Origin: Pseudomonas sp. N3-W
Lineage (GTDB): Bacteria; Pseudomonadota; Gammaproteobacteria; Pseudomonadales; Pseudomonadaceae
Reading direction: 5' to 3'
Assembly (NCBI RefSeq): GCF_024970185.1
Contig: NZ_CP103965.1
Location: 4,150,001 to 4,214,000 of the forward strand
Length of the DNA: 64,000 bases
Part shown: in pieces, positions 56,320 through 64,000 of the stretch
Layout: every line of letters begins with the position of its first letter
How positions within the stretch are numbered: position 1 is the first letter of the stretch
Notes under the pieces: model-generated
Told to the model about the DNA's origin: nothing
What the model saw: only the letters and a program-made list of their open reading frames with translations
Databases searched by the model: none
Program-made: the position numbers and the translations under genes

Positions 56320-56820
56320 CTACCACGACAGCTGCACTTGCAGCACATCGCTGTACGTCCCCCCAGGCTGAGTGCCCGGCAACTGCACCTGTCCGTAAAT
56401 CGGCAGGCTGATGTTATTGGCATCGGAATACGCCACGGCCACGCTCTGGCCGATCCCCAGGGCCTGGCTGTAAGCCGCATCGCTGAACAACGAATACGCC
56501 ACGCGGTTGCTGCCGGTGCTCAACTGCATGTGTCGCCCGCTGCTGTTGTACTGACCGCCGTCGACGCTCATGTTCAGGGTCACCCCCGGCGTACATTGCA
56601 ACTGCACGCCACCGGTCAGGGCCACCTGCACTTTGCTGATCGCCAACGCCGACTGGCTGCCGAAGTTCAGGCTGCCGTAGTTCGACACACCGCCCACCAC
56701 CAGGCATCCAGCAGTGATCGTGGCGCTGACCTGGAAGCTCTGACTGGTCACCGCCGCCAGCGGCAACGGCACGCCACCCGCGCATAGCAGGAGTAACGCC
56801 GCATAACCATGCCGGGCCAT
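56320..56820 (-). CDS. Spore-coat-U pilus subunit
   Basis: 166 residues with a signal peptide. A single SCPU domain: SFQVSATITAGCLVVGGVSN, NFGSQSALAISKVQVALTGG, then QLQCTPGVTLNMSVDGGQ and the terminal PGTQPGGTYSDVLQVQLSW, whose conserved end is the chaperone-binding strand. One of four single-domain subunits preceding the chaperone; minor or adaptor role cannot be told from sequence. Confidence 0.9.
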   Translation of the reverse strand: MARHGYAALLLLCAGGVPLPLAAVTSQSFQVSATITAGCLVVGGVSNYGSLNFGSQSALAISKVQVALTGGVQLQCTPGVTLNMSVDGGQYNSSGRHMQLSTGSNRVAYSLFSDAAYSQALGIGQSVAVAYSDANNISLPIYGQVQLPGTQPGGTYSDVLQVQLSW

Positions 56821-56824
56821 CGCA

Positions 56825-57361
56825 CTAGAAGGTCAGCTGAACGGCAACGGTATCGGTGTAGGTGCCCGCGGGCAGCCCGGCCTTGCCTACGGCTTTACCG
56901 TAGATGTTCACCGCCTGAGCCTGGCCAGTACTCGCCGTGAGGTTGATCACGCCATTGATGGCGAGCAGTTGCGAGTGCGCGGCGTCGGTATAGAAGTCGT
57001 AAGGCACATAGTTGGCGACGCCGTCGTACAGCGCCCGGGAGCCACCGGAGGACTGCGCGTCATGGCTGCCGGCGCCAACGGTGATGGTTGGCGAGGTGCC
57101 ACTGGAGCACTGGACTGACAGCGCGCCGCCACCACCGCCCAGCACCTGGCCGTCAGCTTCGGTGAACAGACTGGTGGTGGTGCCGAAGTTCACGGTCCCG
57201 AAGTTCAGGCCGGTGCTGCCGGCCGTGCCGTTGACCAGGCAACTGCTGGTCAGGATCAGCGTGGAGCTGATCTGGCCGGTGACAGTGGTAGCTGCCTGGG
57301 CGCTGGACACCAGCGCCAGGCCAAGCAATGACAAACCGATCCTTGATACAAGCATGTGCAT
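56825..57361 (-). CDS. Spore-coat-U pilus subunit
   Basis: 178 residues; signal peptide MHMLVSRIGLSLLGLALVSS ending near AQA. SCPU domain with TGQISSTLILTSSCLVNGTA, LNFGTVNFGTTTSLF, two cysteines that probably form a disulphide, and the terminal TYTDTVAVQLTF. It lies four bases before the next subunit gene. Confidence 0.9.
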   Translation of the reverse strand: MHMLVSRIGLSLLGLALVSSAQAATTVTGQISSTLILTSSCLVNGTAGSTGLNFGTVNFGTTTSLFTEADGQVLGGGGGALSVQCSSGTSPTITVGAGSHDAQSSGGSRALYDGVANYVPYDFYTDAAHSQLLAINGVINLTASTGQAQAVNIYGKAVGKAGLPAGTYTDTVAVQLTF

Positions 57362-57381
57362 GGTGTCCGTCCTCTACGGGT

Positions 57382-57915
57382 TTACCAATCGAGCGTCACC
57401 GTCAGGGTGTCGGTGTAGACCCCTGCCGGCACGGCGCGGGTATTCGCCACCACCGAGCCAAATACCGGGATCGGCACCTGCGCCCCGCTGGTGACAGCGA
57501 AATTGTGCTGCTGCCCGATGCTGTAGCTCTGGCTACCCGAGGCATCGAGGAACAATTGATAAGGGAGGGTCTGGCTGCCATTACTCAGGCGCCGGGTCGT
57601 GCCGTCGCCATGGACGCCGCCGTCGATGGTGACCGTGAAACCGGTGACCGACGGGTTGCAGGCCACATTCAGTTTGCCGCTTGCATCATTGCTGAGGCTG
57701 GCCTTGATCGGGGCATTCCAGGTCGGGCCCTGTTGGCCGAAGTCGAGGTTGCCGAAGTCGCTGACCGGGCTGCCGGGGCTGGAGCCATTGGTCACTTCGC
57801 AGCCGGCGATGATGGTCAGGCGCGCATGAATCTGCCCGCTGATCGCCGCCCGTGCGTCCTCGGCCAGAAGTAGTAGCGTAGCAACAGCGATGACCATCCA
57901 GTGCTTACTCGTCAT
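57382..57915 (-). CDS. Spore-coat-U pilus subunit
   Basis: 177 residues from ATG 57915; signal peptide MTSKHWMVIAVATLLLLAED ending near ARA. SCPU domain ISGQIHARLTIIAGCEVTNG … DFGNLDFGQQGPTWNAPIKA … VYTDTLTVTLDW. A TTG three codons upstream (57924) has a better-placed AAGGAG and may be the true start. Same fold as its neighbours. Confidence 0.9.
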   Translation of the reverse strand: MTSKHWMVIAVATLLLLAEDARAAISGQIHARLTIIAGCEVTNGSSPGSPVSDFGNLDFGQQGPTWNAPIKASLSNDASGKLNVACNPSVTGFTVTIDGGVHGDGTTRRLSNGSQTLPYQLFLDASGSQSYSIGQQHNFAVTSGAQVPIPVFGSVVANTRAVPAGVYTDTLTVTLDW

Positions 57916-58022
57916 AACGCCCAATCCCGACTCCTTCAGGATTCGAAAACCATGGCCGCTCACGGGAACGGCGCTCCCCTGCGCCACCCGCATCTGTCGG
58001 GTGGGCGATCACATCGTTGCCA

Positions 58023-58550
58023 TTACCAGGTGACTGTCACCTTCACCAGGTCCGAATAGCGACTGACCCGTGGAATGTCCGCCAGCCGTTCGATACGCGC
58101 ATACAACGGCAAATCCACCGACCCGGAGTCCGGGACGCGGCCACTCATCGGGACGTCCACCGCCAGCGGGATCAACCGCGCGGGGTCCTGATAAAGCCGA
58201 TAAGGGATGGGTTTGCTGTGGACGGCGGTGCCCGCCATGTAGCGCACATCGCCAACGCCGCCGTGCTGGCCACCGTCGACGCGTAATTGATAGGGGGTAT
58301 CAGGGTTGCATTCCAGGCGTGGCAAGCGCTGGCTCATCAATGCCGCGCCCAATGGGCCAGCCGGATCGTCCAGCCGCGCAGTGCTGCCGAAGTCCAGCAC
58401 GCCCAGTTGCTCGATGCCGGCACTGCGTTGTTGGCCAACCAATTGGCAGCCGCGCTTGACGTCGACTCGCACCTCCACCTGGAGTTCTGCGGCCAACACC
58501 TGTGTGCCGAGCATCAAGCTCAAGACTGCCAACACCATAAATCCATTCAC
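58023..58550 (-). CDS. Spore-coat-U pilus subunit, first gene of the pilus operon
   Basis: 175 residues; GTG start with AAGGA upstream; signal peptide MNGFMVLAVLSLMLGTQVLA. SCPU domain: EVRVDVKRGCQLVGQQRSAG, LGVLDFGSTARL, LPRLECNPDTPYQLRVDGGQ, terminal YSDLVKVTVTW. By position it corresponds to CsuA/B, the main rod subunit, but its sequence is no closer to that than its neighbours are. The promoter should lie in the divergent gap upstream. Confidence 0.9.
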   Translation of the reverse strand: MNGFMVLAVLSLMLGTQVLAAELQVEVRVDVKRGCQLVGQQRSAGIEQLGVLDFGSTARLDDPAGPLGAALMSQRLPRLECNPDTPYQLRVDGGQHGGVGDVRYMAGTAVHSKPIPYRLYQDPARLIPLAVDVPMSGRVPDSGSVDLPLYARIERLADIPRVSRYSDLVKVTVTW

Positions 58551-58857
58551 GGCCCCATTCCTTATCAGGGGTGGCTTGTGAAAACCAGATTAGCAATGCA
58601 ACTGGATTTCGCCAGTCAGGCACCGCCTCCGGATCCATGAACATGGCAGGGAGTTGTATCGAATTATTGAAAAAACGCGGTTATTTTGCGGGGAACGCCG
58701 TTGTACACAGCGCAGTTTTTTGTCCAATGCCCACAGGCACCCTGTCACCACAGATGACGCTGTAGATCTTTTGGGGCCCAAACCGCTTCAAATCGTTATC
58801 ATATCGGCCATTTTCAGGGGCTGTGTGCCCTCATCCCTATCAATAGCGAATCTGTTC
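58551..58857. other. Divergent control region between pilus operon and LRR kinase
   Basis: 307 bases, slightly AT-richer than the flanks. It must carry the pilus operon promoter (minus strand) and the kinase promoter (plus strand), but no -35/-10 pair, REP or operator palindrome is convincing. Confidence 0.4.
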
Positions 58858-60171
58858 ATGAATACCCTTGCACAACTGCGGGCCGGCGAGCTGGCAGGTA
58901 TTACCCGTCTGGACTTGTCGTGTGGTCTGACGGAGTTCCCCCGGGAAATCTTCGAGCTGGCCGATTCGCTGGAGATCCTCAATCTCAGTGGCAACGCCTT
59001 GAGCAGTTTGCCGCACGACCTGCACCGTCTGACCCGGTTGCGGGTGTTGTTCTGCTCGGACAACCGTTTCAGCGAGTTGCCAGTGTGCCTGGGCCAATGC
59101 GCCGAACTGACGATGATCGGCTTCAAGGCCAACGGTATCGAACGTGTACCGGGCGCGTCCCTGCCGCCGCGGCTGCGCTGGTTGATCCTGACTGACAATA
59201 ATATTGCAGAGCTGCCGAGTGAACTGGGCGAGCGCCCCTACCTGCAAAAACTGATGTTGGCCGGCAACCGCTTGCAGCAATTGCCCGAAAGCCTGCGCAA
59301 TTGCCATCGTCTGGAACTGATTCGCATCGCCGCCAACCGCATGACCGAACTGCCCGAGTGGCTGCTGACCCTGCCGAGCCTGACTTGGCTGGCTTACGCC
59401 GGCAACCCGCTGGAAACCGAAGCCGATGCTGCCGCCCTCGACGCCACGCCCGGCATTGCATGGGGCGCATTGCAGCTGGAACAGAAATTGGGGGAAGGCG
59501 CGTCCGGGGTGATTCATCGCGCGACGTGGCAACGAACCGGGCTGGGGCCTGTTGCAGTGGCCGTCAAACTCTATAAAGGCGAAATGACCAGCGACGGCTC
59601 GCCGCTGCACGAAATGAACGCCTGCATTACGGCGGGGCTGCACCCGAATCTGATCCGGGTCGAGGGGCGGATCATCGATCACCCGCAAGCCCAGGCCGGG
59701 CTGGTGATGCAACTGATCGATCCGAGCTACCGCAACCTTGCAGCACTGCCGAGCCTGGCGTCCTGCAGCCGGGACATTTATACCGACGACACTCGGTTCA
59801 CGGCGGCCGTCGCCTTGCGCATGGCCAGTGGCATCGCGTCGGTGGCCGAACACCTGCACCAGCAAGGCATCACCCACGGCGATCTCTATGGCCACAATAT
59901 TCTGTGGCATGAAGATGGCGACTGCCTGTTGGGGGACTTTGGTGCGGCGTCGTTCCATGCCACCACCGACAACCTGGAAAGCCGTGCGCTGCAACGCATC
60001 GAGGTGCGGGCGTTTGGCGTACTGTTGGGGGAATTGCTGGAGCGAATCGACTCAGGGTTGAGCGATGCAGACCGTTTGGAGCTTGAGCGGTTGGAGCAGC
60101 GTTGCTGTCAAGCGGATGTGCTGGGGCGGCCTGGGTTCAGCGAGATTGTGCAGGAACTGAAGAGACGGTGA
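58858..60171 (+). CDS. Leucine-rich-repeat protein with a serine/threonine-type kinase domain
   Basis: 437 residues. Residues ~15-190 contain about seven LRRs of the LxxLxLxxNxLxxLP type (LEILNLSGNALSSLPHDLH, LQKLMLAGNRLQQLPESLR). Residues ~207-437 form a kinase: glycine loop LGEGASGVIHRA, Lys237 in VAVKLYKG, catalytic loop HGDLYGHN (Asp342, Asn347) and DFG at 360-362. The catalytic residues are all present, with HGD instead of HRD. ATG 58858 was chosen because the upstream in-frame extension has no similarity to LRRs. Fully cytoplasmic; targets unknown. It is alone on its strand. Confidence 0.9.
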   Translation: MNTLAQLRAGELAGITRLDLSCGLTEFPREIFELADSLEILNLSGNALSSLPHDLHRLTRLRVLFCSDNRFSELPVCLGQCAELTMIGFKANGIERVPGASLPPRLRWLILTDNNIAELPSELGERPYLQKLMLAGNRLQQLPESLRNCHRLELIRIAANRMTELPEWLLTLPSLTWLAYAGNPLETEADAAALDATPGIAWGALQLEQKLGEGASGVIHRATWQRTGLGPVAVAVKLYKGEMTSDGSPLHEMNACITAGLHPNLIRVEGRIIDHPQAQAGLVMQLIDPSYRNLAALPSLASCSRDIYTDDTRFTAAVALRMASGIASVAEHLHQQGITHGDLYGHNILWHEDGDCLLGDFGAASFHATTDNLESRALQRIEVRAFGVLLGELLERIDSGLSDADRLELERLEQRCCQADVLGRPGFSEIVQELKRR

Positions 60172-60173
60172 CT

Positions 60174-60272
60174 GCTTCGCGGGCAGGCTCGCTCCCACAG
60201 GGCGTTGTGTTGGTCTCACTGTATGTGAACGGCACAAAACCATTGTGGGAGCGAGCCTGCTCGTGAAGACGG
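60174..60272. repeat. REPIN (paired REP)
   Basis: TTCGCGGGCAGGCTCGCTCC then CACAG at 60176 is mirrored by TTGTGGGAGCGAGCCTGCTC then GTGAAG, between the convergent kinase and YebC-family genes. Confidence 0.88.
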
Positions 60273-60308
60273 CCTGTCAAATGACAGAACCGTCAATGAC
60301 ACACGTGC

Positions 60309-61016
60309 TTAACCCGCCAACCCGACAAACATGTCCTGCACGTCATCGTGATTGTCCAGGCCTTCAAGGAACGCCTCGACTTCAGCCATCTGCTCGTCGC
60401 TCAGGCCGCTGACCGGGTTTTTCGGCTGGTAGCCCAGCTTGGCCGCCAGCACAGTGAAGCCTTGCTCAGGCAGGGCTTTCTGCACCGCATCCAGGTCGGC
60501 TGGCTCGGTCAGGAACAGGGTGGTGCCCTCTTCCTCACCCGGCTCGAAGTCCTGGGCGCCGGCTTCGATGGCGGCCATTTCAGGGTCGGCATCCGGGCTG
60601 TCCGGGGACGCCTCGATCATGCCCACATGGTTGAAGTCCCAGCTGACCGAACCGGAAGCGCCCAACTGGCCCTTGCGGAAAGCGACGCGAATTTCCGCCA
60701 CGGTGCGGTTGATGTTGTCGGTCACGCATTCAACGATCAGCGGCACCTGATGCGGGGCGAAGCCTTCGTAGGTCACGCGATGGTATTGCACGGTTTCGCC
60801 GAGCTGGCCCGAGCCTTTCTTGATCGCACGCTCAAGGGTTTCGCGGGGCATCGAGGCCTTTTTCGCCTGTTCAACCACCAGACGCAGGTGCGCGTTAGTG
60901 GTGACATCGGCACCGTTGCGCGCGGCAATGGTGATCTCTTTCACCAGTTTGCCGAAGATCTTGCCCTTGGCGTTGGATGCCGCTTCTTTGTGTTTAACCT
61001 TCCACTGTGCGCCCAT
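60309..61016 (-). CDS. YebC/PmpR-family DNA-binding regulator or translation factor
   Basis: 235 residues, cytoplasmic, three-domain YebC fold. The N-terminus [20 protein letters not shown] is of the YeeN subtype rather than the MAGHSKW… type of canonical YebC. Family segments include [32 protein letters not shown] and [25 protein letters not shown]. Family members have been described both as transcription regulators and as ribosome-associated factors that ease proline stretches; which applies here is unknown. Confidence 0.92.
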   Translation of the reverse strand: MGAQWKVKHKEAASNAKGKIFGKLVKEITIAARNGADVTTNAHLRLVVEQAKKASMPRETLERAIKKGSGQLGETVQYHRVTYEGFAPHQVPLIVECVTDNINRTVAEIRVAFRKGQLGASGSVSWDFNHVGMIEASPDSPDADPEMAAIEAGAQDFEPGEEEGTTLFLTEPADLDAVQKALPEQGFTVLAAKLGYQPKNPVSGLSDEQMAEVEAFLEGLDNHDDVQDMFVGLAG

Positions 61017-61247
61017 TACTCACTCTCTTGATCTGTGGCGCCGAGACATCTATTGGCCGACGCATGGCGCCAAGTTTATACGGCCTAAAGTCGGCAATCG
61101 ACCAAAAATTCCACCTGTACACGGGCGTGGATGATCAACATCTTCAACAGGACTTGTAGGGCGATTCTGAAAAGGCGCATGCGGTGACACTTCAAGGCCG
61201 GGGTTTCGTACCCTCTGCACCTGGTATTTCATGGTAGACGCGCAGGC

Positions 61248-62675
61248 ATGCACAACGACAAGGAAAGTCCTTTCACCCTCACCCTCGTCGAGAGGGATTT
61301 AAGTTTGCAGGTGTTGCAGTTCAGCGGCCACGAAGGCCTTAACCAACCCTATCGATTCACTGTCGATGCCATCGGCCTGACGCCGCCCATGGAGCTCGAA
61401 CGGTTGCTGCAACAATCGGCTTTTCTGAGCCTTGGCGACGACCAGGGCTTTCACGGCCGCCTCCACAGCGCCAGTCGTGAGCATCGCGGCGCGCACCGGG
61501 TCGGCTACCATCTGGTACTCGTACCGCACCTGCAAACCCTTGAACAACAGCGCAGACGCCGGGTATTTCATCGCCTGAGCGTGCCGGATATTGTGCGTCA
61601 GTTACTGGAAGAACATGCCCTGCCCGAGAGCAGCTACCGTATTGAATTGACCACCGGACACTACCCCGTCCGCCCGTTTTGCATTCAATACGAAGAAAGC
61701 GATCTGGCACTGTTGCACCGGCTCTGTGAAGAAGAAGGCATTCACTACCACTTTGAGCATCACCACGACGGCCATGTGCTGGTGTTGGCCGATGACAGCC
61801 TGGGTTTCCCCCAGGAGCCGGTCCTGACGCCCTTTCGTGGCGCGACGAACCGCAATCCTGGCGAAGCCGGTATCAGCGAGTTGTTCCAGCGCCATGAATC
61901 GCCCGCCACCCGCGCGCCCTCCACTTCGCGCAGCAGAGGCGCACCGGCCTCAAGTGACGGAGCGGCCAACGAGCCACACGCCAGTGCGGGTTCGATGATC
62001 CAGCGCCCTGCTCCCGAGCAACAACACTGTGACCAACTCAGCCGCCGGGGCCTGGAACGCTTGCGCTGCCAGCACACGCAGATCCGCGGCCAAAGCGACC
62101 AGCCACGGTTGCTCAGCGCAACGATCTTGCAAGTGGAACAACACCCGCTTCCCTGTTTCAACAATCAGTGGCTGCTCACCGAAATTCAGCACCATGGACA
62201 ACAAACTTCGATCCTCGAGCAGGACCCGTCTGGCGTCCCCCGAAGCTATCGCAATGAATTTTCGGCCATCGCCTGGTCCACGGCGTTCAGGCCGTCGCTC
62301 AAACACGCCCGCCCCATTGTCCCCGGTTATCAGCCGGCAAGAGTTCTGGGCCCCGCCGGGCAGCCGGCGACGGTCGATGATCATGGCCGGATTCTGATCG
62401 CCCTTTGGCCAACGGCGGGCGCTGTTGCAGAGGAAGCCGGTGGCATCTGGCTGCCGGTGGTCATTGGCGCCTGCGAGGGCGGAGCCGATCGGTACAGACT
62501 GCCGCGCGCCGGCAGTGATGTGTTGATCAACTTCCTCGACGGTGATCCGGACCGGCCGGTCCTGTTCATCACTTCCGGCTGTGAGCCGCCACAGCCCGCT
62601 GCGGCCCGCAAGCCACGCAGCGATACGCGGTTACTGCTGGACTGGTTGATCAACCGTCCGGACCTTGGTTCGTAA
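61248..62675 (+). CDS. Short VgrG-like type VI secretion spike protein
   Basis: 475 residues against roughly 600-700 or more for full VgrG. The gp27-like N-terminal half is clear: FTLTLVERDLSLQVLQFSGH, LNQPYRFTVDAI, QYEESDLALLHRLCEEEGIH-YHFEH, then LLTEIQHHGQ. An OB-fold-like piece (ARVLGPAGQPATVDDHGRIL … WLPVVIGACEGGADRYRLPR … GSDVLINFLDGDPDRPVLF) follows, after which the protein ends. The long beta-helix tip and any effector domain are missing. An unusual Ala/Ser/Arg/Pro-rich insert lies at about residues 218-255. No hcp, tss or effector genes are near. Confidence 0.85.
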   Translation: MHNDKESPFTLTLVERDLSLQVLQFSGHEGLNQPYRFTVDAIGLTPPMELERLLQQSAFLSLGDDQGFHGRLHSASREHRGAHRVGYHLVLVPHLQTLEQQRRRRVFHRLSVPDIVRQLLEEHALPESSYRIELTTGHYPVRPFCIQYEESDLALLHRLCEEEGIHYHFEHHHDGHVLVLADDSLGFPQEPVLTPFRGATNRNPGEAGISELFQRHESPATRAPSTSRSRGAPASSDGAANEPHASAGSMIQRPAPEQQHCDQLSRRGLERLRCQHTQIRGQSDQPRLLSATILQVEQHPLPCFNNQWLLTEIQHHGQQTSILEQDPSGVPRSYRNEFSAIAWSTAFRPSLKHARPIVPGYQPARVLGPAGQPATVDDHGRILIALWPTAGAVAEEAGGIWLPVVIGACEGGADRYRLPRAGSDVLINFLDGDPDRPVLFITSGCEPPQPAAARKPRSDTRLLLDWLINRPDLGS

Positions 62676-62972
62676 ACCGTGGCCTGGCACTCAGCCTGTG
62701 GCGGGGGAGCTAGTGGGCGCCGAGCCGTGTCGCGGTCGGTCGAACCAGGCGCAACGGCTGCACACTCCAGCGCCAGCAAGCTCGCTCGCCAAAAAAGCCA
62801 GTGAATCGGGGTGAAATATTGTTCATCAGGCCGGTCACGGCACTGTCATGTGGCCACCTCTTAATGCGTTTCAGGATGTTGCGGCAGGACCGCAACACTG
62901 CCGATGCGCGGCCATGAGCCGCGCCTCACGTGAGCGCCATCGGCAGGGTGAATCACCTGATGAACGAGATCC
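62676..62972. other. Upstream region of the porin gene
   Basis: Nearly 300 bases without a gene. Weak REP-like pieces (around 62700-62720 and 62770-62790) face each other but have diverged. A promoter for the porin is expected here, yet no box stands out. Confidence 0.4.
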
Positions 62973-64000
62973 ATGATGATCAAGAAACTTGCCACACCCC
63001 TTGTCGGCGCCTTGCTGGGCGGCGTGATGTTGCCTGCCCATGCGGACTTCATCGATGACAGTCACGCCGACCTGACGCTGCTCAATCGCTACCTGAACCA
63101 GGAGGGCCGCGACGTTGCAGGCAGCACCGCCAAGGCCAAGAGTTACCGCGATTGGGGCCAGGGCTTTCAGTTCAACTTCAAGTCGGGTTATACCGAGGGC
63201 CCGGTGGGCTTCGGGCTGGATGTGGAAGCCTTCTACGGCCTCAAGCTCGACTCCGGTGGCGACCTGAATGACAAGAGTCATCAAGGCCAATATCCGGGGA
63301 GTATGTTCCCGCTGGACGATGGCAAATCTGCCAATGACTTCAGTGTCCTGAGCCCGACCTTCAAGATGCGTTTCCTTGAGGATGAGCTGCGCGTCGGCAT
63401 GCTCAGTCAGAACAACCCGATGCTGGCCAACACCGACGGGCGTCTGTACCACCAGACCAACACCGGCGTGCAGCTGGTTTCCAAAGACCTGTCCGATTTC
63501 ACCTTTACCGGCGGTGACATCGTCAAAACCAAGATCCGCAATGAAAGCGGCGACAGCGACATGACCACCGGCGGCGGTACGAAACTCAGCGATCGCTTCG
63601 TCTATGGCGGCGCCGATTACACGGGGCTGGCCAACACGACGGTGAGCCTGTGGTATTCGAATCTGCAGGACTACTACCAACAAGCGTTCATTGGCGCGAA
63701 AAATACCACCGCCCTGCCGGTGGGCAGCCTGCTCAGTGATTTTCGTGCCTACCGCAGCCTGGGGGTGGGCGGTAACGCCGATGGCGACGCCGACTACGCT
63801 GCCGCGGGCTCCTACGACAACGGAGCCAGCAAGGGCCGTATCAACCAGTCCACCATCAGCCTGATGGAAAGCTATAGCCTGGCGGGGCATACCCTCGGTA
63901 TCGGCGCGCAAAAGAACACCGGTGACAGTGACTTTCCCTACCTCGATTCCGGACTGAACAGCGGCGACGCCCGACAAGGCCCTGGCGCAGGTGCCGACAC
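62973..64000 (+). CDS. OprD-family outer-membrane porin (partial, 3' end cut)
   Basis: About 342 residues are visible before the window ends. A signal peptide (MMIKKLATPLVGALLGGVML ending PAHA) precedes the OprD N-terminus FIDDSHADLTLLNRYLNQEG, then SYRDWGQGFQFNFKSGYTEG, GLDVEAFYGLKLDSGGD, LRVGMLSQNNPMLANTDGRL and later GADYTGLANTTVSLWYSN, all typical of the 18-strand OprD/Occ barrel. Substrates of family members are amino acids or small carboxylates; which one cannot be told. ATG 62976 is an equally good start. Confidence 0.92.
   Translation, partial: MMIKKLATPLVGALLGGVMLPAHADFIDDSHADLTLLNRYLNQEGRDVAGSTAKAKSYRDWGQGFQFNFKSGYTEGPVGFGLDVEAFYGLKLDSGGDLNDKSHQGQYPGSMFPLDDGKSANDFSVLSPTFKMRFLEDELRVGMLSQNNPMLANTDGRLYHQTNTGVQLVSKDLSDFTFTGGDIVKTKIRNESGDSDMTTGGGTKLSDRFVYGGADYTGLANTTVSLWYSNLQDYYQQAFIGAKNTTALPVGSLLSDFRAYRSLGVGGNADGDADYAAAGSYDNGASKGRINQSTISLMESYSLAGHTLGIGAQKNTGDSDFPYLDSGLNSGDARQGPGAGAD

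Overview
The window reads as chromosomal DNA of a Pseudomonas, most likely of the P. fluorescens group. It carries a Pseudomonas-type nuo operon end, the glnS-cysS / ppiB-lpxH block, tamAB, the liu leucine-degradation genes, the CrcY and PrrF small RNAs, and many REP/REPIN palindromes of the 'GTGGGAGC…GCTCGCG' type. GC content is high almost throughout. There are no rRNA or tRNA genes, no CRISPR array and no intact insertion sequence.

Layout. 1-5873: end of the complex I operon (nuoI tail, nuoJKLMN) and its terminator. 5874-9350: a REPIN, a HigB2/HigA2-type toxin-antitoxin pair whose toxin is frameshifted, an undecaprenyl-pyrophosphate phosphatase and an MFS exporter. 9700-14480: cysS and glnS on the minus strand, divergent from overlapping ppiB-lpxH. 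14499-19335: a MarR-controlled tripartite drug efflux operon (marR, outer-membrane factor, emrA, emrB) with two identical 12-bp operators at its promoter. 19437-20765: an HdeD-like membrane protein fused to a possible cysteine-hydrolase domain. 20849-28082: tamB-tamA, a GNAT acetyltransferase and xthA. 28274-32040: a PstS/OmpA fusion, an acyl-CoA dehydrogenase and a divergent LysR regulator.

32239-42051 is the leucine/isovalerate locus: liuR with its operator, liuE, the sigma-54-dependent sRNA crcY, an acyl-CoA synthetase on the minus strand, and liuABCD behind two LiuR operators. 42094-45472: an S24-type repressor lacking both expected catalytic residues, a small Pseudomonas-specific DUF protein, the Fur-controlled sRNA prrF, a gamma-glutamyltransferase and a GntR remnant. 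45727-48524: an M14 carboxypeptidase and a low-GC island with a metzincin-like lipoprotein.

48793-51834: an ECF sigma factor and its anti-sigma factor, divergent from a catalase-like peroxidase and a cytochrome b561. Matching ECF promoters (GGAATAA-N14-CGTC) face both ways. 51958-58550: a seven-gene Csu-type chaperone-usher pilus operon with five spore-coat-U subunits. 58858-64000: a leucine-rich-repeat protein kinase, a YebC-family regulator, a short orphan VgrG and the start of an OprD-family porin cut by the window edge.

Regulation is readable in several places: MarR, LiuR, CbrB/sigma-54, Fur and ECF sites all sit next to the genes they would be expected to control.
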